This document shows positions 44,356-53,892 of a stretch of DNA of 64,000 nt, in pieces. Origin of the DNA: SAR202 cluster bacterium Io17-Chloro-G6 (GTDB taxonomy: Bacteria; Chloroflexota; Dehalococcoidia; UBA3495). Both the position numbers and the translations under genes were made by a program. Location of the stretch: NCBI GenBank assembly GCA_002816585.1, contig MUCT01000003.1, positions 1-64,000 on the forward strand, in the 5' to 3' direction. The number at the start of each line of letters is the position of its first letter. The first letter of the stretch is position 1. Below the pieces are notes generated by a model. The model saw nothing but the letters and a program-made list of their open reading frames with translations. It was not told the origin of the DNA and made no database searches.

Positions 44356-44670
44356 ATGACAACACCACGCAGCGCGATGCAAGAAACCTCACCCAAATTG
44401 GCGGAGATAGCCGCCGACGTTTTATTCGGCGACGTTTGGGAGCGCCCGGAGTTATCCAAGCGGGACCGGAGCTTGATCACGGTGGCCAACCTGATTGCCC
44501 TCTATCGGACCGACCAACTCCGAGGCAACATCGGCCGGGCGCTCGATAACGGCGTGACCAAGTCGGAGATTGGCGAAATCATACTCCACACAGCCTTCTA
44601 CGCCGGTGTGCCAGTAGGCGCCAACGCATCCCGAGTCGCCAAAGAGGTCTTTGACGAGCGAGGCATCTAG
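44356..44670 (+). CDS. Carboxymuconolactone decarboxylase family protein
   Basis: A 104-aa helical protein of the CMD family. The pattern RPELSKRDRSLITVANLIALYRTDQLRGNIGRALDNGVTKSEIGEIILHTAFYAGVPVGANA is typical; no CxxC is present, so it is of the decarboxylase-like rather than AhpD type. AGGAGG precedes the ATG by a few bases. It is part of a four-gene run on this strand. Its substrate is unknown. Confidence 0.9.
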   Translation: MTTPRSAMQETSPKLAEIAADVLFGDVWERPELSKRDRSLITVANLIALYRTDQLRGNIGRALDNGVTKSEIGEIILHTAFYAGVPVGANASRVAKEVFDERGI

Positions 44671-44730
44671 CAGCCCGCCAACCTATTTCTGGCCCGATAC
44701 CAATTTGTCGTATTAATGGGAGGGACAGGC

Positions 44731-46407
44731 ATGCCTAAGATGACCGGGGCCAAATACCTGGCCGACACACTTAAAGCCTACGGCGTCACCCACGTCTTCC
44801 TCGTTCCGGCCGTGCTCCGAAAATCCCTGGCCGAGATGGATATGGTTGGCATCAAGCGCGTAGTGACCCATGGCGAGAAGGCTGCCGCCTACATGGCCGA
44901 CGGCTATGCCAGGGCTTCCAACCGTCCCGGGGTCTGCATGGCCCAATCGGTGGGCGCGGTTAATCTGGCCGCAGGTCTACAAGACGCCTTCTTGGGCCTG
45001 TCTCCCGTGGTGGCCCTGACCGGACACAAATCCAACCTGCAACAGAATCGGAACGCCTATCAGGAACTTGAGCACTCAAAACCCTTCGCGTCGGTGACCA
45101 AATTCAGCGCCGTTGTCGACTCGGTCAACGATCTTCCAGGGTTGCTAAGGCAGGCCTTCCGCGAAGCAACCACCGGCGCCCCGGCCCCCGTGCATTTGGA
45201 TTTTGAAGGCATCAGCGGCAATGTGGTGGAAGATGGAGAAGCCGACCTGGATATCTTGCTGGAAAATTCCTTCACCCAGCGGCCGGCATTCCGTCCCGAA
45301 CCGGAGCCCGAGCGGGTGCGGGAAGCCGCCCAGGTGCTCGCCAACGCCAAGCGGCCGGTCATCGTGGCCGGTGGCGGCGTCACGTCTTCTCAGGCCCAGA
45401 AAGAAGTGGTTGAATTGGCAGAGTTGCTGAACATCCCGGTGGCAACCTCGCTGAACGCCAAGGGCACGATTCCCGACGATCACCCTCTGGCCGTGGGGGT
45501 GGTGGGTTCGTACTCCCGTTGGTGCGCCAACCGGGTGGTCCACGAAGCCGACCTAGTGGTGTTCATCGGCAGCCACACCGGCAGCCAGGTGACCAACGAA
45601 TGGCGCGTCCCAGCCATGGGTACGCCGGTCATCCAGATCGACATCGACCCCTCGGAATTGGGCCGCACCTATTCGGCCCAGGTGGCGTTGCAGGGCGATG
45701 CCAAGGCCAGCACCCAGCGTTTGATCGAGGCTTCGGAACCGGTCGGAGAGCGGACAGAGTGGGTGTCGCGCGCCCAGGAGTTGGTTCGGGAATGGCGGGA
45801 TGAGGTTGCCCCGCTGGCCAATTCGGAGGCGGTGCCCATCATCCCCCAGCGCCTGTGCACCGAGATCACCAAGTGGCTCCCGTCCGATGCCATGTTGGTG
45901 GCTGATACTGGCCACGCGGGCATCTGGACCGGGTCAATGGTGGACATGAACGAGCCGGGACAGGGATTCATCCGCTGCGCCGGTTCTTTGGGTTGGGGAC
46001 TCTCGGCGGCCATGGGCGCCAAGTGCGCTCTGCCCGACCGGCCGGTCCTCTGCTTCAGCGGCGACGGCGGGTTCTGGTACCACATCGCCGAATTGGAGAC
46101 CGCTGTGCGGAACAACATCCCCGTGGTTACGGTTGTCAACGATAACCACGCCTTGTCACAAGACAAGCGCGGCGACGAACGGGCTTATGAGGGAATGGAA
46201 GGCGGCAGTCCCGGAGATCTCTGGCAGTTCACCGACGTGGACCTTTCCAAGGTAGCCGAATCCATGGGCGCTTTTGGCATCCGGGTTGAGAAGCCTGGCG
46301 ACATCCAAAGCGCCATTGAGCAGGCCATCGCCTCGGGCCGCCCAGCGGTCGTCGACGTGGTCACGGACCAGTACAACAGCGAAGCGCCCATCCCCTGGGC
46401 CCCGTAG
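44731..46407 (+). CDS. Thiamine-pyrophosphate enzyme (acetolactate synthase-like)
   Basis: A 558-aa ThDP enzyme with three domains: N-terminal Pyr (ATHGEKAAAYMADGYARAS carrying the catalytic Glu), central (ANAKRPVIVAGGGVTSSQAQKEVVELAELLNIPVATS) and C-terminal PP domain with GDGGFWYHIAELETAVRNNIPVVTVVNDN, the metal-binding motif. Start ATG at 44731 has GGGAGGG six bases ahead; an ATG at 44716 is upstream of it. Relatives include acetolactate synthase, oxalyl-CoA decarboxylase and benzoylformate decarboxylase. No regulatory subunit gene is near, so a 2-keto-acid decarboxylase role is as likely as branched amino-acid synthesis. Confidence 0.88.
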   Translation: MPKMTGAKYLADTLKAYGVTHVFLVPAVLRKSLAEMDMVGIKRVVTHGEKAAAYMADGYARASNRPGVCMAQSVGAVNLAAGLQDAFLGLSPVVALTGHKSNLQQNRNAYQELEHSKPFASVTKFSAVVDSVNDLPGLLRQAFREATTGAPAPVHLDFEGISGNVVEDGEADLDILLENSFTQRPAFRPEPEPERVREAAQVLANAKRPVIVAGGGVTSSQAQKEVVELAELLNIPVATSLNAKGTIPDDHPLAVGVVGSYSRWCANRVVHEADLVVFIGSHTGSQVTNEWRVPAMGTPVIQIDIDPSELGRTYSAQVALQGDAKASTQRLIEASEPVGERTEWVSRAQELVREWRDEVAPLANSEAVPIIPQRLCTEITKWLPSDAMLVADTGHAGIWTGSMVDMNEPGQGFIRCAGSLGWGLSAAMGAKCALPDRPVLCFSGDGGFWYHIAELETAVRNNIPVVTVVNDNHALSQDKRGDERAYEGMEGGSPGDLWQFTDVDLSKVAESMGAFGIRVEKPGDIQSAIEQAIASGRPAVVDVVTDQYNSEAPIPWAP

Positions 46408-46480
46408 TAGCTGACCGCTAGATGTAGAAGAAGAGCCACCAAGAGTCTATCTCGAATTACGTCACTTGGTCGCCAATCTC

Positions 46481-46628
46481 GTCATTCCGGCGCACGCCGG
46501 AATCCAGGGAGGCCATCCGAAGCGAATCCGTTGAAGCCAACCAGGACGGCGTTCTAACCCAAGGAGACCTCTGCTAGAAAGTCGATTAAACGAGAGGTTT
46601 ACTGGATTCCGGCTTTCGCCGGAATGAC
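46481..46628. repeat. Palindromic intergenic element (MITE/REP-like)
   Basis: A 148-bp unit whose 27-bp ends (46481-46507 and 46602-46628) are inverted repeats of each other, differing only in the middle four bases. Each end is itself a small palindrome (ATTCCGGC...GCCGGAAT). This GTCATTCCGGC-type end is common in short non-coding elements of many bacteria. It sits in the space between the convergent TPP-enzyme and MetF-like genes and codes for nothing. Confidence 0.85.
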
Positions 46629-46658
46629 GTAGTTGCCCCCTCAGAACGGTCGATGGAG

Positions 46659-47522
46659 TTAGATTTTCTTGGCGCTCGTCAGAAACTCTTTGGCGGCTCC
46701 GTAGTTGCGGGCGCCGCCGCGTTTGATGGGGGGCATGAGGTAGATGTTGTGTAGGCGGGCTTCTTGGAACTTCTGGTAAAGCTCTAGGGCGATGTCGACG
46801 CCGGAGCGGCCTCCTTCCAACTCGCTTCGCACCGAGTCGGGCACCGAACTGAACAGCACGCCGTCTTGCTCCAATATCTGCAAGCCAAAATAGATAGGCA
46901 GGGCGCCGCCTGCACCGGCGTGACCGCCGTAGGACTCCCTAAACCGGGCCACATGGTCCACGTGGAAAATGGGCTGGGTAATCAGGAACATTGCTCCGGC
47001 TTTGACCTTCCGCACCGCCAATTGGGCTTCATCTTCGATACCCCGGCCAAGGTCAACTGCCGCCCCGATGCAGAAATCGCTGGGCGTCCGCAGTTTCCCT
47101 TCCCTGAAATCCTGCCCCTCGTTCATCCGGGCGATGTCGGCGATCAGCCCGGTGGGGTGGTAATCATTGACGGTCGCAACTATTGAACGGTCCCGCTCGT
47201 TGAAATTATCGCCCTGCACCACCACCACGTTTTGCACTCCCAACATCTGGGCGCCTAGTAACTGGGACTGGACCGCCAGTTTGTTCATGTCTCTAGTGGC
47301 CAGGGTAAAGACAGTGTCTCTGCCGGACTGCTGGATGGCTGCGGCCAACATGGCTGAGTTGGCCCTGACGGCCCGCCCGGGGTTATACGCGACGGAGAGG
47401 AAATCGACGTCCAACCGGGCCTGATCGACGACACTTGGGTCTCCCGAACGGGGGGGTGAGAAGTCGCAGATGATGGACGTGCGCCCCGTGGACTCAAAGC
47501 ATTTATCGGTTACTTTCACCAC
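46659..47522 (-). CDS. Methylenetetrahydrofolate reductase family protein
   Basis: A 287-aa TIM-barrel protein of the MetF family. TSIICDFSPPRSGDPSVVDQ opens the barrel; FTLATRDMNKLAVQSQLLGAQMLGVQNVVVVQGDN matches the MetF folate/FAD region, where CRDRN is usual and TRDMN is found here; ITQPIFHVD follows. GTG start at 47522 has GGAGG six bases ahead. mqnA lies upstream on the same strand, 76 bases away. Reaction: methylene- to methyl-tetrahydrofolate, if the altered motif keeps the activity. Confidence 0.82.
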   Translation of the reverse strand: MVKVTDKCFESTGRTSIICDFSPPRSGDPSVVDQARLDVDFLSVAYNPGRAVRANSAMLAAAIQQSGRDTVFTLATRDMNKLAVQSQLLGAQMLGVQNVVVVQGDNFNERDRSIVATVNDYHPTGLIADIARMNEGQDFREGKLRTPSDFCIGAAVDLGRGIEDEAQLAVRKVKAGAMFLITQPIFHVDHVARFRESYGGHAGAGGALPIYFGLQILEQDGVLFSSVPDSVRSELEGGRSGVDIALELYQKFQEARLHNIYLMPPIKRGGARNYGAAKEFLTSAKKI

Positions 47523-47598
47523 GGGGCGCCTCCAGCATCATGGGATGGATAACGGCGGTGGGATTCTATACTGGAAACCGGCGGCGCACACTAACGCC

Positions 47599-48348
47599 CT
47601 AAGATGGCAGTTTAGCCAGATACTCTTTGAAAAGGTCGATGGACTTGCGTTCAGACAGTCCTACGAAATACCGGTAACCGATTATGTAATCCACGATGTC
47701 CCTGGCCATCATCAACAGGTGGTCCTTGGGCTCAGACAGGTGAAACAGGCTATCGACCCCGTCTTCCAGGCCAACGTATAGAGTGTCCTCTACCAGCAGC
47801 ATGTCGTCTTCGCTAATCTCTTTCCGGGCCATCCACCGGGCGAACACAAAGGGCAGGCCGGTCATGGCATGCCACTCTGCCCCCAAGTCGTACCGGTGAC
47901 CATAGCCCCTTGCCCCCCGGCGGCGGCGCAAGGCATCGTCTCCCGAGATCACAAAGGCGTCATGTTCATCGGGCATCGCCACAAAAGAATCTTGGCTCCC
48001 TGCGTGTTTCTGGGCCAACAGCACCTGGAATAGCTTGCGCGTCGTGGAGTCCGGAGTTGCCGCGGCGATTGTGGCGCCCGAGAGTTCTTCAATGGGCTTC
48101 TTGGAATACAAGAGATTGCTTCCGGCCCGGTCCGACGCCGCAAGGCAAAACCCGGCCACGGGAACGCAGACGTCTTCCAGATCAAAGCTATCCACCAAGC
48201 TCACCGGCCCGGCGTTAATGTCGCCTGCTCGCAACGCCCGGGGGACGTCGCTTAGCTTGGCGTCTTGGAGGACGATCCCACGGCGCTCCATGTCGATATA
48301 AAAAGGCTCAAAATTCAGATCCACGACCCGGCCTACAACGATTGCCAT
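47599..48348 (-). CDS. mqnA: Menaquinone biosynthesis protein, MqnA/MqnD family
   Basis: A 249-aa periplasmic-binding-like enzyme of the MqnA family (chorismate dehydratase, first step of the futalosine route). GRVVDLNFEPFYIDMERRGIVLQDAKLSDVPRALRAGDINAGPVSLVDSF is the family N-terminus, and SGATIAAATPDSTTRKLFQVLL the hinge. Sequence match is moderate, and MqnD is a relative, so the exact step is less sure than the family. It agrees with the mqnP-ubiX-menG genes at 16.5-18.8 kb. The MetF-like gene follows. Confidence 0.75.
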   Translation of the reverse strand: MAIVVGRVVDLNFEPFYIDMERRGIVLQDAKLSDVPRALRAGDINAGPVSLVDSFDLEDVCVPVAGFCLAASDRAGSNLLYSKKPIEELSGATIAAATPDSTTRKLFQVLLAQKHAGSQDSFVAMPDEHDAFVISGDDALRRRRGARGYGHRYDLGAEWHAMTGLPFVFARWMARKEISEDDMLLVEDTLYVGLEDGVDSLFHLSEPKDHLLMMARDIVDYIIGYRYFVGLSERKSIDLFKEYLAKLPS

Positions 48349-48596
48349 ATATGTTCACCACGTGATTACTGGCGATTTTGGAAGGTCCGCCCACGGACAA
48401 GAACAGTTCGAGCGACGAAGCCAGATGGACGGAGCCAAGAAGCCGCGCCTTGCGGGGCGCGGATAAATACAGGCCTCAGCGGCTGCCGCCTGCCCGTGCC
48501 TGTAGGGTTCGCATGATTGATTTTATGCGCATTGAAAATCACCGTCAAGACAGATAACACGTGCGCCGTGGAAGGCCGGTTTATCGACATTGCCGT

Positions 48597-50120
48597 ATGT
48601 CTAACGTAAACTTGTCTACAGAGGTAACCTTGCGAGCATTCGTATTCGTCACAATCGTGGTCTTATTCGTGGGCATGGCGTTTTCAGCGTCGTCGGTCAC
48701 CCGAGCCGATGAAGGAAACATACAAGTGGTCGAGGCCAAGGCGGAGAGCCAATTCCCAGATGGGATAAGATTTTCCGTAACTGCCAATAGCGTCGATGTG
48801 ATTGATGACATTCGGGTCTTTTTCAACAAGGTTGACCAGCAAGGCCGTAGCGCCTACCGGTCTGTGGATTTTGAGCCCGGCGATTCGGTGGCAGGGGAGT
48901 CCTTACTCCCCAGCGGCAGCGGTGGCGATTACTTCCCGCCCGGCACCAAGATCGAGTACTCGTTCGAGGTGCGCGATAAAGCCGGCGGAGTGGTGCGCAC
49001 GGATACCCAAGAGTTTGTCTACCAGGACAACCGGTTTGAGTGGGAAACGGTGGTCGAGGACCTGATCACGGTCTACTATTATGGCGAATATGTCCGTGAC
49101 CGCGCCGAAACGGTTCTTGAAGCGGCCAAAGAAAACTTGGAAAAGATGCTGCCCGTCCTGGGTATCGCACCCACCGAACCCCTGCGCATCGTCTCTTACA
49201 ACAATTACCGCCACATGTCCACCGCCTTGCCCTTCCGGTCTCAAGCCGTAAGCGAAGGTTTGCAGACCCAGGGCATGGCCTTCAGCAACGAACGGGTATT
49301 GCTGGTCCACGGGTTCGACCCAACGGTCACGGGCACAGTCTCCCATGAGTTTACCCACCTGCTGGTGGGCGAAGCGGCCGGCAAGGCCATAGGCCAGGTG
49401 CCTTCGTGGCTCAATGAGGGCTTGGCTGAATATGGCAACATAGACCCAACTGACGATTATGACGCCGCTTTGCGCTACGGTATATTCACCCGCCGCATCA
49501 AACCCCTGTGGTACCAGGGCGCCTTCGGAGGCACTCCTGAAGACATCATCATCGCCTACGGCCAGGCCCGCTCCGTGGTCGGGTACATGATCCGCACCTA
49601 TGGCCCCGAACGAATGGCGGCCCTTTTCCCGGTGCTGCAGCGCACTTTGAGCATCGACCAAGCGCTGATGGAAGTGTACGGGATGGACCAATTTGGCCTT
49701 GACTCCGCTTGGCGAGTGTCTCTGGGCCTGGAACCGCTGCCGTCTCCGGAGGATCTGGAATCCCAGATCAAAGAGCAGGCCGCACAGGCTGAGGGTTCCC
49801 AAGACGAGGGTTCAAACGGCGAGGCTGATGCGGGCGCTGGGGACGACGTTGATCCAACCGTTGATCCAGCCGTGGCGCCAACCACCGTTCCTGAGTCTAC
49901 TACCGAGCCCGAAGCTGATCCGGCCGGGGCCACGGGTGATAGTGAACAAGATTCCGAGGGCGGCACCAGTTCTCCGGGCTGCAACGCTCCCGCGGCTCAT
50001 GCTTCAGCTAGCATTCCCACCGGGGTCGGAATGTTGCTGCTCCTGAGCGCTCCATTCGGTTTGGTGGCCCTGCCCAGGCTGCGCCGACGCTGGCCTTCCT
50101 CTAGTCAGGCTCCAAGGTAA
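48597..50120 (+). CDS. Membrane-anchored gluzincin-type metallopeptidase (peptidase MA-like)
   Basis: A 507-aa exported protein. A signal segment AFVFVTIVVLFVGMAFSASS is at the N-terminus. The catalytic zinc motif HEFTH is in VSHEFTHLLVGEAAGK with the downstream Glu in WLNEGLAEYGN. Residues about 400-475 are a Glu/Ser/Thr/Pro-rich spacer of low complexity, then a hydrophobic C-terminal helix (VGMLLLLSAPFGLVAL) with a basic tail (RLRRRW), like a surface anchor. The ATG at 48597 is preferred to the GTG at 48561. The active site faces outside; a substrate is unknown. Confidence 0.85.
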   Translation: MSNVNLSTEVTLRAFVFVTIVVLFVGMAFSASSVTRADEGNIQVVEAKAESQFPDGIRFSVTANSVDVIDDIRVFFNKVDQQGRSAYRSVDFEPGDSVAGESLLPSGSGGDYFPPGTKIEYSFEVRDKAGGVVRTDTQEFVYQDNRFEWETVVEDLITVYYYGEYVRDRAETVLEAAKENLEKMLPVLGIAPTEPLRIVSYNNYRHMSTALPFRSQAVSEGLQTQGMAFSNERVLLVHGFDPTVTGTVSHEFTHLLVGEAAGKAIGQVPSWLNEGLAEYGNIDPTDDYDAALRYGIFTRRIKPLWYQGAFGGTPEDIIIAYGQARSVVGYMIRTYGPERMAALFPVLQRTLSIDQALMEVYGMDQFGLDSAWRVSLGLEPLPSPEDLESQIKEQAAQAEGSQDEGSNGEADAGAGDDVDPTVDPAVAPTTVPESTTEPEADPAGATGDSEQDSEGGTSSPGCNAPAAHASASIPTGVGMLLLLSAPFGLVALPRLRRRWPSSSQAPR

Positions 50121-50196
50121 TATCCCGCTTTCAACTATTGAATCCCCGCCGATTTAGGCATGAGCAGGTTGGCATAGGACTTTTCGCGGACAGGGA

Positions 50197-51162
50197 TCAG
50201 CGGGCTCTGGGGTTGAAAGCGTCGTTAACGGCGTCACCCAGAAGATTGAAGGTGAACAAGAGCACCGACAGGGTGCCCACCGGGAAGAGTAGCAGGTGGG
50301 GATTTGACCGCAGCACCGAGATACTTCCGTTCTCGAAGATCATTAACCCCAGACTGGGCGTTGGCGGCTGTATCCCGATTCCCAGGAAGCTTAGGAATAT
50401 CTCGGAGCCGGCCACTCCGGCCAGTCCCGCGGACACCATCACAATCACCGGCCCCATTACGTTGGGCAACACGTGCCTGGACAGAATTCTGGGCGTGGAA
50501 CAACCGATGGAGCGCGCCGCTTCCACATATTGATCCTCGCGGACCTGGAGCACCTGACCACGCACCAATCTGGCCATGCCGAACCAAGAGAATATAGCGA
50601 GGGCCAGCGACAAGACGAGGTAGTCCACCACACCCAGACTAACGATCTCTATGCCCAGAGTGTTTTCTATCCCTCGGACCCATTCAGTAATCGGGGCCTT
50701 AAGCGTGGACACGATGATCAACACAAGGAATATTTCGGGAAAAGCTGAAGACACCTCCCCCACCCGCATGATCAAGGTGTCGATAATTTTCCCAAAATAA
50801 CCGGCCAGCAAGCCAAGGGTGATGCCAAGCGCCAGGCTGCCGGTGACCAGTGTCACGACAGTGATGATTACGGTGGTGCGCAGTCCGTAGATGATGCGAG
50901 TCAGGATATCCCGGCCTAAACGGTCAGTCCCAAAGGGGTGCGTGATACTCGGCCCCTGTTTGGTGATTGACAGGTCCTGATCGTTGTACCCGTAGGGGGT
51001 GACCAGAGGGGCCAATACCCCGGAGCCGTACATCAGCAAGATGATCGTTAGGCAGGCGACGCCGATCTTTTTACGCAGCAGACGACGGAGCGAGATCGCC
51101 CAATAGCTGCGGCTGCCCTGGCGCGGTGCTTCGGGTGCAGATTGGGCTTCTTCATGAAGCAT
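50197..51162 (-). CDS. Peptide/nickel-type ABC transporter permease (OppC-like)
   Basis: A 321-aa permease of the DppC/OppC family: a cytoplasmic N-terminal stretch, about six helices, the early LTKQGPSITHPFGTDRLGRDILTRIIYGLR motif and the EAA loop EAARSIGCSTPRILSRHVLPNVMG. It overlaps the OppB-like gene by 11 bases. It is the last gene of the transporter operon; ATPase genes are not in the window. Confidence 0.94.
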   Translation of the reverse strand: MLHEEAQSAPEAPRQGSRSYWAISLRRLLRKKIGVACLTIILLMYGSGVLAPLVTPYGYNDQDLSITKQGPSITHPFGTDRLGRDILTRIIYGLRTTVIITVVTLVTGSLALGITLGLLAGYFGKIIDTLIMRVGEVSSAFPEIFLVLIIVSTLKAPITEWVRGIENTLGIEIVSLGVVDYLVLSLALAIFSWFGMARLVRGQVLQVREDQYVEAARSIGCSTPRILSRHVLPNVMGPVIVMVSAGLAGVAGSEIFLSFLGIGIQPPTPSLGLMIFENGSISVLRSNPHLLLFPVGTLSVLLFTFNLLGDAVNDAFNPRAR

Positions 51163-52096
51163 AGGCGCCTCCCAGTCTGATCCTTGGGTCCAGGAAAGGA
51201 TATATTAGGTCAACGATCAGATTGGCCAACACGAACAAGGTGGTGCCGATGATTATCACGGCGTTGATGATGGGATAGTCCCGGGCGAATATGGACTCGA
51301 TAAACAGGTTCCCAATGCCGGGGATACCGAAAAACCGCTCCACGATGAACGAGGTGAAAGCCAGCCCGGCCAAGGAGAAACCAAGCATGGTGATCACTGG
51401 AATCATGGAGTTCCGCAGGATGTGGCGTCTTTGAACTATCGACTCGGGCAAACCCTTGGCCCGGGCAGTGCGGACGTAGTCTTGGCTGATCACCTCAAGG
51501 GTGCTGGCACGGGTCAGCCTGGTGATAATAGCGATTCCGGGGACGCCCATAGCGACGGCTGGTAGGATGATGCGGGTGTCGAAAAAGCCACCCCAACCAT
51601 GTGTTGGCAGGATGTCGAGCTTTAAGGCAAACACCAGCAGCAGGACCGGCGCCGTTAGAAATATGGGGATGGACTGCCCCAAGAGCGTCATAGATACAGC
51701 GGCGGTATCCCATAGTGTTCCCTGCTTGAGAGCGGCGAAAAGGCCCAGGGGGATGCCTATGGAAACGGAAAGGATCAGGGCCGCAATGTTAAGTTGGGCG
51801 GATACCCACATCTTCTTTTTGAGCAGTTCGGCCACAGTGCGGCCACGGTACTTGAAGCTTTCGCCAAAATCGCCGCGGACAACGTCCTTAACGTAACGGC
51901 CATACTGGACGAAGATATTGTCGTTGAGGCCCCGCTGCTCGCGGATGCGTTCGACGACCTGCTCATCGGCATATTGGCCCATGAGAATCTCGACAGGGTC
52001 GCCCGGCCCGAACCGGCCCAAGGCGAAGGTGATAAACGAGATAATCAGCAGGATTATCGGCAGCCAGACCAACCGGCGAACTATGTAGGTGCCCAC
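51152..52096 (-). CDS. Peptide/nickel-type ABC transporter permease (OppB-like)
   Basis: A 314-aa permease of the DppB/OppB family. MGTYIVRRLVWLPIILLIISFITFALGRFGPGDPV is the usual N-terminal helix, and the EAA loop is QDYVRTARAKGLPESIVQRRHILRNSMIPVIT. It follows the binding-protein gene by 15 bases and overlaps OppC by 11. Cargo is set by the binding protein and is not known. Confidence 0.94.
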   Translation of the reverse strand: MGTYIVRRLVWLPIILLIISFITFALGRFGPGDPVEILMGQYADEQVVERIREQRGLNDNIFVQYGRYVKDVVRGDFGESFKYRGRTVAELLKKKMWVSAQLNIAALILSVSIGIPLGLFAALKQGTLWDTAAVSMTLLGQSIPIFLTAPVLLLVFALKLDILPTHGWGGFFDTRIILPAVAMGVPGIAIITRLTRASTLEVISQDYVRTARAKGLPESIVQRRHILRNSMIPVITMLGFSLAGLAFTSFIVERFFGIPGIGNLFIESIFARDYPIINAVIIIGTTLFVLANLIVDLIYPFLDPRIRLGGAYAS

Positions 52097-52111
52097 GCTG
52101 GCGCCGCGCTC

Positions 52112-53815
52112 CTAATTGTCCGTCAGGTAAACGTGCCTGAGCTTGGGGATGATCAGCGGGGTCTGCAGATAGTCGTGCACATTGGGCTTCACCAGCAGAT
52201 AGCGCTCACCGCTGTACCACAGGGGGATCCAGGGCGCGTCGTCCAAGATCATCTGCTCTACCTGGTTGTATAGGTCGAATCGCAAAGTTTCGTCGGTCTC
52301 AACCCTAGCTTCTTCCAGGAGGGCGTCAACCTCAGGGTTGCTGTAATTGGTGTGATTATTGCTGCTATCGCTATAGAACAGGATGTCCAGGAAGTTCTCG
52401 GGGTCTGGGTAATCGGCGATCCATCCGATGTCGAACATCTGGAAGCGCCGCTTGTTCAGGTCCTTCAAGAAAGTGGCGAATTCAGTCTGCTGGAACTCTG
52501 TCCTGATACCAAGGTTCTTCTCCCACATCTGGAGTACCACTTCCATGTCCAGGCTCACATTGGCCCCGAAGCTCCCAGGAGTGGTGATTGTGATGGGAGG
52601 AATGTTTTCCAGATCGCCGCCGTATTTGGACTCCGACAATAGCTGTTTCGCACGTTCCGGGTCGAATCCGTAGCCGGTGACCGATGAATTAAATCCGGGA
52701 AAACCTGGAGGCAAGATCCCGCTGGCCGGCACAACTTGGTCGCCCAGCACAATGGTGGCGATCTCTCTTTTGTCGATGGCTAGGTTCAGAGCTTGGCGCA
52801 CCTTTATATCGTCCAACGGCGGCTCGTCCACGTTCAAACCGATGTACTGGATGCTGAACGACGGTGGCGCCCTGAGGAGTTCCTCGTTGAGGCTGTGGGT
52901 AGGGTCCAGCAGCCGGTCGAGGTCTGCCAGACCAACGCCCGCGATGTCAATTTCGTCGTTTTCATACATGAGCATCGACGTTCCGCCGCTCAAGATCATC
53001 TCCACCTCAGCTAAATTAGGCGGGCCCAGATGGTAAGCCTCGTTGCGGCTGAGAATCAGTGTCTCCCCCACCTTGTACTCCGTCATCATGAAGGGACCGG
53101 TGCCGTTGGGCTTGCGGAACCAGTTCTTGGGGTTTGCTTCAATGTTTTCCCGGTCCAGAACAAACGCCGTTGGGTAGGTGAGTTTAGCCAAGAAGAACGA
53201 CTTTGCTTGGTCAATGGTGATCTCTATGGTGCGTTCGTCAATAACGCGTACACCAGATATTTCTAGGGCGTCTCCAGCTATTTTCTCGTCCACGCCCACA
53301 ATATCGCCCAGGTATTGGTCGACATTGGGCGCCTCGGTCAGGGGATTGGTAGCCCGTTCCATTGACCAGCGAACATCTTCCGCGGTGACTGGTTTTCCGT
53401 CGTGGAACATCGCGTCCGGACGTATCCTAAAGGTGTAGACCCGTCCCTCTCCAGAAATGTCCCAACTTTCGGCCAGGTCGGCCACCACATCCAGGTTCTG
53501 GTCGATGGTCACGAGCCCGCCAAACACCTCGACGATTAGCGTGGCGGAGGTTGCGTCGGTGGTCAAATGCGGGTCGAGGGTAGGTGGGTCCACGAAGAGG
53601 CGGACGAAACGGCCTCCTTCCAATGGTTCCCCGGTTCCTGTGCCACCGTTTTCGTCGGGCTTTTCATCCGCGTTCCCGCTAGACGCTGGTGCGCTGGTGG
53701 CCGACGCTGCCTCGGGTGTCTCGCCGGCCGATCCGTTGCCATTGCCGTTGCCGCCTGAGCAAGCGGCCGTCAAGAAAAGCGCGCCGAAGATTAGCAAGAG
53801 TGTCTTCCAGCCCAT
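52112..53815 (-). CDS. Peptide/nickel-type ABC transporter binding lipoprotein (family 5)
   Basis: A 567-aa solute-binding protein. The lipobox is LTAACSGG (Cys about residue 19) after a hydrophobic N-terminus, then a Gly/Ser/Glu/Ala-rich linker typical of surface-tethered binding proteins. The mature fold has VRLFVDPPTLDPHLTTDATS, YTFRIRPDAMFHDGKPVTAEDVRWSMERA and the C-terminal MILDDAPWIPLWYSGE. Cargo may be peptides or other small molecules. It is the first gene of the operon. Confidence 0.93.
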   Translation of the reverse strand: MGWKTLLLIFGALFLTAACSGGNGNGNGSAGETPEAASATSAPASSGNADEKPDENGGTGTGEPLEGGRFVRLFVDPPTLDPHLTTDATSATLIVEVFGGLVTIDQNLDVVADLAESWDISGEGRVYTFRIRPDAMFHDGKPVTAEDVRWSMERATNPLTEAPNVDQYLGDIVGVDEKIAGDALEISGVRVIDERTIEITIDQAKSFFLAKLTYPTAFVLDRENIEANPKNWFRKPNGTGPFMMTEYKVGETLILSRNEAYHLGPPNLAEVEMILSGGTSMLMYENDEIDIAGVGLADLDRLLDPTHSLNEELLRAPPSFSIQYIGLNVDEPPLDDIKVRQALNLAIDKREIATIVLGDQVVPASGILPPGFPGFNSSVTGYGFDPERAKQLLSESKYGGDLENIPPITITTPGSFGANVSLDMEVVLQMWEKNLGIRTEFQQTEFATFLKDLNKRRFQMFDIGWIADYPDPENFLDILFYSDSSNNHTNYSNPEVDALLEEARVETDETLRFDLYNQVEQMILDDAPWIPLWYSGERYLLVKPNVHDYLQTPLIIPKLRHVYLTDN

Positions 53816-53892
53816 GTTGATGTTCCTTTGTTACGGATACAGAGGTTGCTTGGGCCGGCGAGCGCCGGACCAGTACATTTTGCCCTAAACCT

